Assembly: GCA_947488605.1 (NCBI GenBank)
Contig: CANKZJ010000014.1
Coordinates: 1 to 43,293, forward strand
Length of the DNA: 43,293 nt
Origin: an uncultured Paracoccaceae bacterium
GTDB lineage: Bacteria; Pseudomonadota; Alphaproteobacteria; Rhodobacterales; Rhodobacteraceae
Direction of reading: 5' to 3'
This document shows positions 38,366 to 43,293 of this stretch, one piece after another (within the stretch, counting starts at the first letter, position 1; each line of letters opens with the position of its first letter). The notes beneath the pieces were generated by a model. The model saw only the letters and a list, made by a program, of their open reading frames with translations, had not been told where the DNA came from and ran no database searches. The translations under genes were made by a program, and so were the position numbers.

Positions 38366-41300
38366 CTAAAACTTAGTGATGATATTTATGAATGCTCCTT
38401 GGTCATCATAGGTCAGGTCAGACAGATCATCCGAGAAAGACCCAAAGTTGTACCCGACACCGACTTTCGCGTTGTTGCCAAAGTGACGATACACAGCACC
38501 AAGAAAACCTATTTCACTTGTTTCTGCGTCGATGGCATCCAGATACCGTGCCTCTGCCAAAAGATCCCAGCTATGAACGACGTTGAACCTGGCGTTGATG
38601 ACACCAAGCCACGCATCATTGCTGGTCAATTCTTGCGTGCTGTCATTTGCGCTATCAGTGAAACGTGCACCGACTTTCGCCCCCAAAGTCCAATGCCGAT
38701 TGATGTCATAGTTTCCTGCAACATCGATGATATGGCTTTCCTGAACGGGGCCCGATCCGGCAACACCATCTACTTCCTGTCCATACATATCATAAAGATA
38801 ACGATACCCGGCGAGAATGTTCACACGTTCATTCAGGATTGGCCGGTAAGCATAGCCGAGTCGCCCATCAATCAGTGACCCATCCAATATAGAAGACTCA
38901 TCAGTATCTGTGTCAGCAAGATCGAGGCTGAACTGCAGACGGCTTGCAGCGTCAATTTCATACCGCAGGTCTGATGTAATGATGATTGTATCAGCGTCCT
39001 CGCGACCTGACAGATCGTCACCGCGCTCTTGGCGGAATTCCAAGCGTGCACGCCCTGTCATTGCTTCGCTGGCATAGCGCACTCCAAACGACAAGGCGCG
39101 TCGATCAAAGTCGCCATTGGTCTCATCTTCGACTTCGCCTAATTCAAATGCAGCATCATAGGTCAGGAAGTCAGACGCCAAGTATTGTACACCGTATGCG
39201 CCGGTCAACGTGCGCGCAGTTCCAAAGATATCATAGGTATTCTCAGCAAAAACCTGTGTATCATCGCTTATCTGGCGTCGCCCACCGAGCACATATTTTC
39301 CACCGTTAGTTGCGGTAGAAATACCGGCATCGATCGCTCTGCCCGGGTCCAACTCATACCCAAAATAGGTGCTGCTGTTGGTGTCGTCGCGACGTTCCAC
39401 CAAAACACGTCCACCAAGACCACCAGTGCCGTCTGAAACCTCACCGGTAACCGCCCAGCCATTCTTGATCTCTCTGGTTAGCCCCAAACCATAACGGTCG
39501 TAAGAATCCAGTCCTGTGTTTTCCAGCGTCTGTTGCACAAAGCCATAGACTGTCGTGGCTTCACCTATCGCATAACTCAGGCGGCCGGCTCCAATCAAAC
39601 GATCACCGTTGTTGCTGGCAGTCACCTCATCAAGGAACTCCACACCGAGCGCATAAGAAAATTCCGATGTGATTGCCCCGTTTAACTCGGCGCCAATCTC
39701 TTGCTTTTCTACACCGGCGTCGCTTTCCAAGATATCGGCGTAAACAGCGTAACCCAGACCTTCTTCTGGCGTGCTGCGTAGATAAACACCATAGAGCTTT
39801 TCATCAGCACCGACTTGGTAATCCAAGGTCGAGAAACCTGCTGTTCGGTCTTCGTAGTATCCACCAAGAACACCATCGCGCTCTGACCCAAGATCACTAA
39901 AGGCAAGCTGTCCTTCAATTTTTGTCGCGGACCCACTACCAGCGGTTGGCACGCTATTGTCAACGATCAAACCACCATCAGTTGACAAAGATGAGCCATA
40001 CCCCGGACCATCGCTTTCGGCAAAATCCAACTGAACAAAGCTGTTCTCTCCGTACTCATAGCGCAGATCAACAGCCACTGCGGTCTGATCAGCCGTGCCG
40101 GTATCATCTTGCAATGCCGTAATGCCAAGGCGCACATCGTCCGTTACCCAGCCTTCGACACGGCCCCCCGTCGAAAAGCCATCAACGTCAGATGTCGTGG
40201 GCGTATATTCGTACTGTGCAATTAAGAACACTTCGGCGTCGCCACCGGGGTTTGTCTGGATCAGATTGCCAACGGTCGTTGAAGACAGCGGGCTGAACAG
40301 CGTAACGGTGCCTTGCGTATAGTTGATGCTGTAATCGCGACCTTCCACCAATGTCTGCCGCGCCGTGACCCGCCCGGTGCCTGCATCACGTACCTCAACC
40401 GTGAGTGTCTGTGTTCCGCTTGTAATTGCCTGTCGTTGCAGGAAATATACGGAGCCGCCAGTACCTAGGAAGGTGTCGCGTCCAACAAGTTGGTCCGGTT
40501 GCGATGCATAAAGATCGACGGTGACGCGCGCATCGCCCCGCGTCGAAGTCGCATCAGTTGCATAGTGCCCTTGTGCGCCGTAAAGCGTGCGTTCATTACG
40601 CAAATACCCTGATCCCGCGATACGAGATTTGTAGTCGCCCCAAAGGACGAAGTCGCCGTCTTGTTCGACACGCAGATAGAATTTGCCAGAAGTGGGGGTG
40701 TTGTCCTCGATTTGGCTGTCATCCCCGTAGGTCAGATAGCTATCCTCGAGTTGTTCAACAACTGCGCGTGGGTCTTTTTCATCCAACCGCTTGAAGATAT
40801 CGCGCAGGTCTTCCTCACCTGTATCAAGGGACGAAGTGATATGAACGCCGCTCGCCGTTTCACCATCGACATAATACTGTAGACGACCGGTTGCACTCTC
40901 AACGGTGTCACCTGTGATGCCATCTTCGCCACGCGAGAATGTCAAATCAGCCACACCAAAGACAAACCATTCCGCGCCGGGTACATCGACATCGCGGATG
41001 AGGTTCGTGTTCCGGCCATTACCATTCACAGCAACATCGACAGAATATTCACCAGGTGGCAGAATACGTTCAATCACCAATCGTCCGGAGCGATCCGATT
41101 GCACGGTTTCACCCAATGTGGACAAAGTCGCGCCTTGCCGCATGCTATCTGCTGAAACGCGGACAGTGCCGCCGTTGATACGCATATTGCGTTCGGCTGT
41201 GAAATCGAAACCATCGTCAGCGCTCGTCAGACCACGATCATCAGCTTTGCCCAAAGGCAATGGTTCCGTTTGGTCAAATCGGCCAGCTTTGTCAAAAACA

Positions 41301-41890
41301 CGGTGGACGACAACAATGTCGGCACCCTGCGGCATGGTCGTGCTCACAGAGCCATTGGCCCCTACCGGAACACGCGCCAACAGGCGAGGACCACCGACTG
41401 CGCCGCGGTCGATAATCCGCATTTCACCACGGTCGATGAACGCGGGATAATTGGTTTCGCTACGCAATACGACAGTATCACCCGCTTGATATCCGCGCGG
41501 CGCACCTGCCGTTTCGACGTTAAGCCGGGGCTGTGGGTTTAGACCGTCAAAGACGACCTGCACATTAGCTTCTGACAAAGCTACGTCCGTGCGTCTAATG
41601 CGATCTTCGACGCGTGGATCAGCGTTGATCGGCACACCATCCACGGCCAAAACAAAACCTGCAGCATTGCTGATAGGACCTGAATCTGGCTCAGTCTGCG
41701 CGCCAATTGGCATCTCGACAACGAGTCCAGCGTTCGCTTGTTCGCAATTGTCTGCCAAAGGTTGCCCAAGCATTTCGAGACAAGACTGATCTTGCGCCAC
41801 GGCAGGAAGTGCCACCCATACCATTGCCGTCGCACTCATCAGCGCTGCGCGCGGGGTAAGCTTACTTTGCATATTCATATTACTCACCAT
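38366..41890 (-). CDS. Very large outer-membrane beta-barrel protein
   Basis: About 1174 residues with a signal peptide ending Val-Ala-Gln near residue 32. The first third has immunoglobulin-like and carboxypeptidase-regulatory-like modules (Gly-Arg-Leu-Val-Ile-Glu-Arg-Ile-Leu-Pro-Pro-Gly-Glu-Tyr). The last 600 or so residues alternate polar and aromatic residues in amphipathic strands (Gly-Gly-Tyr-Tyr-Glu-Asp, Ala-Gly-Tyr-Arg-Tyr-Leu-Tyr-Asp) and end Ile-Asn-Ile-Ile-Thr-Lys-Phe. The final Phe is the outer-membrane insertion signal. The stop of the upstream gene overlaps the ATG at 41890 (TGATG), so the two are co-translated. A GTG at 41893 and an ATG at 41878 are alternative starts. Probably a surface channel or anchor for its DUF11-type partner. 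Confidence 0.8.
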   Translation of the reverse strand: MVSNMNMQSKLTPRAALMSATAMVWVALPAVAQDQSCLEMLGQPLADNCEQANAGLVVEMPIGAQTEPDSGPISNAAGFVLAVDGVPINADPRVEDRIRRTDVALSEANVQVVFDGLNPQPRLNVETAGAPRGYQAGDTVVLRSETNYPAFIDRGEMRIIDRGAVGGPRLLARVPVGANGSVSTTMPQGADIVVVHRVFDKAGRFDQTEPLPLGKADDRGLTSADDGFDFTAERNMRINGGTVRVSADSMRQGATLSTLGETVQSDRSGRLVIERILPPGEYSVDVAVNGNGRNTNLIRDVDVPGAEWFVFGVADLTFSRGEDGITGDTVESATGRLQYYVDGETASGVHITSSLDTGEEDLRDIFKRLDEKDPRAVVEQLEDSYLTYGDDSQIEDNTPTSGKFYLRVEQDGDFVLWGDYKSRIAGSGYLRNERTLYGAQGHYATDATSTRGDARVTVDLYASQPDQLVGRDTFLGTGGSVYFLQRQAITSGTQTLTVEVRDAGTGRVTARQTLVEGRDYSINYTQGTVTLFSPLSSTTVGNLIQTNPGGDAEVFLIAQYEYTPTTSDVDGFSTGGRVEGWVTDDVRLGITALQDDTGTADQTAVAVDLRYEYGENSFVQLDFAESDGPGYGSSLSTDGGLIVDNSVPTAGSGSATKIEGQLAFSDLGSERDGVLGGYYEDRTAGFSTLDYQVGADEKLYGVYLRSTPEEGLGYAVYADILESDAGVEKQEIGAELNGAITSEFSYALGVEFLDEVTASNNGDRLIGAGRLSYAIGEATTVYGFVQQTLENTGLDSYDRYGLGLTREIKNGWAVTGEVSDGTGGLGGRVLVERRDDTNSSTYFGYELDPGRAIDAGISTATNGGKYVLGGRRQISDDTQVFAENTYDIFGTARTLTGAYGVQYLASDFLTYDAAFELGEVEDETNGDFDRRALSFGVRYASEAMTGRARLEFRQERGDDLSGREDADTIIITSDLRYEIDAASRLQFSLDLADTDTDESSILDGSLIDGRLGYAYRPILNERVNILAGYRYLYDMYGQEVDGVAGSGPVQESHIIDVAGNYDINRHWTLGAKVGARFTDSANDSTQELTSNDAWLGVINARFNVVHSWDLLAEARYLDAIDAETSEIGFLGAVYRHFGNNAKVGVGYNFGSFSDDLSDLTYDDQGAFINIITKF

Positions 41891-43293
41891 CACTGGAACC
41901 GCTTCACTGTGCGTTCAATTACAAGTCGATATTGTCCGATGTCGCGCCACTGATCTCGGATCATATCCTCGACCTCGGCCATGCGCGCACGCGCGCGGTC
42001 GCCTTCCTGATCGCTCGTGACAAAGTAGGAAATCCGCAAGATTGAAGGCGTATTCTGTATCTGGACCAGCAACGCCTCTAGACCGTTTTCCAGCGCATCA
42101 GAGGGTACATTGTCGCCCGCATCAAACGCATTATCCGTCAAACTGACATCAACGACCCGGCCAATAGCGGCACCAAAGTTCAACTCCGTAAAGATACCGG
42201 CACTCAGACGAATGGTCCGAGGATTCTCTGTGGTCACACGGTAGCCAGTCGGCAAAGACCGTGTATCCAGCTTGAGCGAGAAGTTCGTCCCTGCATTTGC
42301 GGGAAGTTCAGCACATGGAATACTGTAGCGTCCATATTCATCAGTTGTGATGATTGTACCTGTTGGCGTTGCAAGACGCACGAAAGGCAATCCAGGCTCT
42401 GTCTCATCTGGTGCAATCAGCTCACTGCCGACCTTACCGTTCAAAAAGTCCTGATCCGTGATTCCCTGATTGCTAACAATCGGTGCCGCACCAACTTCAT
42501 CTTGGTAACCATTCATATTCCGGTCGTCGAAGACCTTTCCGATAACTGGCGTACAGTTGAACACTGCTTCAGGCAAAATGACGATCACCGCAGATGCAGT
42601 CTCCGAGAGAGGCCCATTATTGAATGGATCACGAGCAGAAACACGGTTCGTGAGATCACCTTGATTAGCCTGTGCCGTGACACGCACGGTTAGGAGTATC
42701 TCGACTTCCTCGCCTACAAGCACATCCACACCCGTGAACGTGATCGTTAACCCATCAACGTCTGGCGTTGTTGCAACACCATCCAACCTGGCCGTGTCTG
42801 GCGTATAAAGCAGGCCAGCAGGCAGGGTATCGACGATATTGATTCCAATCGCATCTTGGGTCGTCGGGTTCGCCACGACGATCGAATAAGTCACGCTTTG
42901 GCCGATCACGACCTGAGAATTGCCAACAACCGTTTTCGTCAAGACCAATCCACTGGGAGGTCCAGGCAAATTCAAAATTGTTGGAGTGTCATCACCATCA
43001 GCAGATGGGACGCCTGTTGGCACGGGATTGCCGTCCGCGTCCAAATCAGGATCGGTCAGCGTGTCAGACACATCGGTCACAGGTTCAATTGGGCTACCAT
43101 CTGGGTTCTCAAGCGGCGTGCTTGGATCAGGCTGACCGTCCGCACCAGTCGCAACAGGTGACCCTTCCACAGACGCGGTGTTCTCTACAAATCGCGCGGC
43201 CGCATCATCTTCATCAATGAAGTAGCTTTGGTTCTCAAGAACCGCGACTTCACCCGGCAACAGCGCTGCAGGGACCATCGGCACGGCAGTCAG
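41890..43293 (-). CDS. DUF11-type repeat envelope protein, cut by window edge
   Basis: At least 464 residues. The frame stays open to the right edge of the window and the visible N-terminus has no signal peptide, so the 5' part is missing. A Pro/Asp-rich linker is followed by a DUF11 repeat (Thr-Lys-Thr-Val-Val-Gly-Asn-Ser-Gln-Val, Val-Thr-Tyr-Ser-Ile-Val-Val-Ala-Asn-Pro). Next comes an SdrD/CnaB-like module with Gly-Lys-Val-Phe-Asp-Asp-Arg-Asn-Met-Asn-Gly-Tyr-Gln-Asp. The end is helical with Arg-Ala-Arg-Met-Ala-Glu-Val-Glu-Asp-Met, of an OmpA-like look. Translationally coupled to the barrel protein, so the two probably form a surface structure. Confidence 0.8.
   Translation of the reverse strand: MTAVPMVPAALLPGEVAVLENQSYFIDEDDAAARFVENTASVEGSPVATGADGQPDPSTPLENPDGSPIEPVTDVSDTLTDPDLDADGNPVPTGVPSADGDDTPTILNLPGPPSGLVLTKTVVGNSQVVIGQSVTYSIVVANPTTQDAIGINIVDTLPAGLLYTPDTARLDGVATTPDVDGLTITFTGVDVLVGEEVEILLTVRVTAQANQGDLTNRVSARDPFNNGPLSETASAVIVILPEAVFNCTPVIGKVFDDRNMNGYQDEVGAAPIVSNQGITDQDFLNGKVGSELIAPDETEPGLPFVRLATPTGTIITTDEYGRYSIPCAELPANAGTNFSLKLDTRSLPTGYRVTTENPRTIRLSAGIFTELNFGAAIGRVVDVSLTDNAFDAGDNVPSDALENGLEALLVQIQNTPSILRISYFVTSDQEGDRARARMAEVEDMIRDQWRDIGQYRLVIERTVKRFQ

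Noticed and set aside
40905..41450. 181-residue plus-strand frame
   Set aside because: Antisense to the large barrel protein; Pro/Ser/Arg-rich shadow.
1..43293. CRISPR arrays, tRNA or rRNA genes
   Set aside because: Read through on both strands; no regularly spaced short repeats and no cloverleaf or rRNA sequence recognised.

Overview
The window looks like chromosome or large-replicon DNA of a marine alphaproteobacterium, most likely Rhodobacterales (Roseobacter group). The grounds are overall gene style, several exported proteins with an Ala-Asp-Gly-His signal-peptide junction, short tyrosine recombinases, and long runs of genes joined by 4-base ATGA overlaps. This is recognition by eye; no database search was possible.

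Left part (1-7715): an envelope/oxidative-stress locus. An ECF sigma factor and its membrane anti-sigma factor (1513-2750) sit between a divergent cupredoxin gene (804-1154) and an operon for an exported fasciclin protein, an exported MsrB and a DUF4394 protein (2850-4850). A terminator follows, then a three-gene envelope operon (5104-7715: membrane protein, OmpA-like protein, Sel1-repeat protein). Three promoters, before the cupredoxin, the fasciclin operon and the envelope operon, share the ECF-type pattern TGAAAC-N16/17-CGTG, so this looks like one self-contained regulon.

8036-11804: accessory genes: a hypothetical protein, a MoaF-like/DUF1330 pair divergent from a LysR regulator, and a periplasmic ClpP-fold protein.

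12112-26020: two divergent operons around an RpiR-type regulator form a 13-gene catabolic cluster. The leftward arm has a dimethylglycine-dehydrogenase-like flavoprotein, a quinone-oxidoreductase-like dehydrogenase, three tandem enolase-superfamily enzymes and a HemL-like PLP enzyme. The rightward arm has RpiR, a Rieske oxygenase of the quaternary-amine type, a GFA/CENP-V protein, an arylmalonate-decarboxylase-like protein, a sulfotransferase-like protein, an aldehyde dehydrogenase and a carboxymuconolactone-decarboxylase-like protein. It looks like a pathway for an N-methylated, probably chiral or cyclic compound. I do not recognise it as a described pathway, and it is the best candidate for a new system here. 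The cluster has no transporter and no Rieske reductase.

26296-31488: a tyrosine recombinase, then a copper locus: glutaredoxin-MauE fusion, CsoR, CopD, CopC, cytochrome c, DUF411 protein, His-rich protein and a CpxP/Spy-like protein. Two CsoR-like palindromes mark its promoters. A Crp/Fnr regulator (31554) follows. An AraC regulator with two short-chain dehydrogenases (32229-34975) is bracketed by a 65-bp dispersed repeat.

35264-36599: an IS110/IS1111-type element with 13-bp inverted repeats, a frameshifted transposase and a structured downstream non-coding end that is a candidate guide (seeker/bridge) RNA. After it come an AT-richer LysR gene and, to the window end, a pair of very large envelope genes on the minus strand (a predicted outer-membrane barrel and a DUF11-type repeat protein, the latter cut by the window edge).
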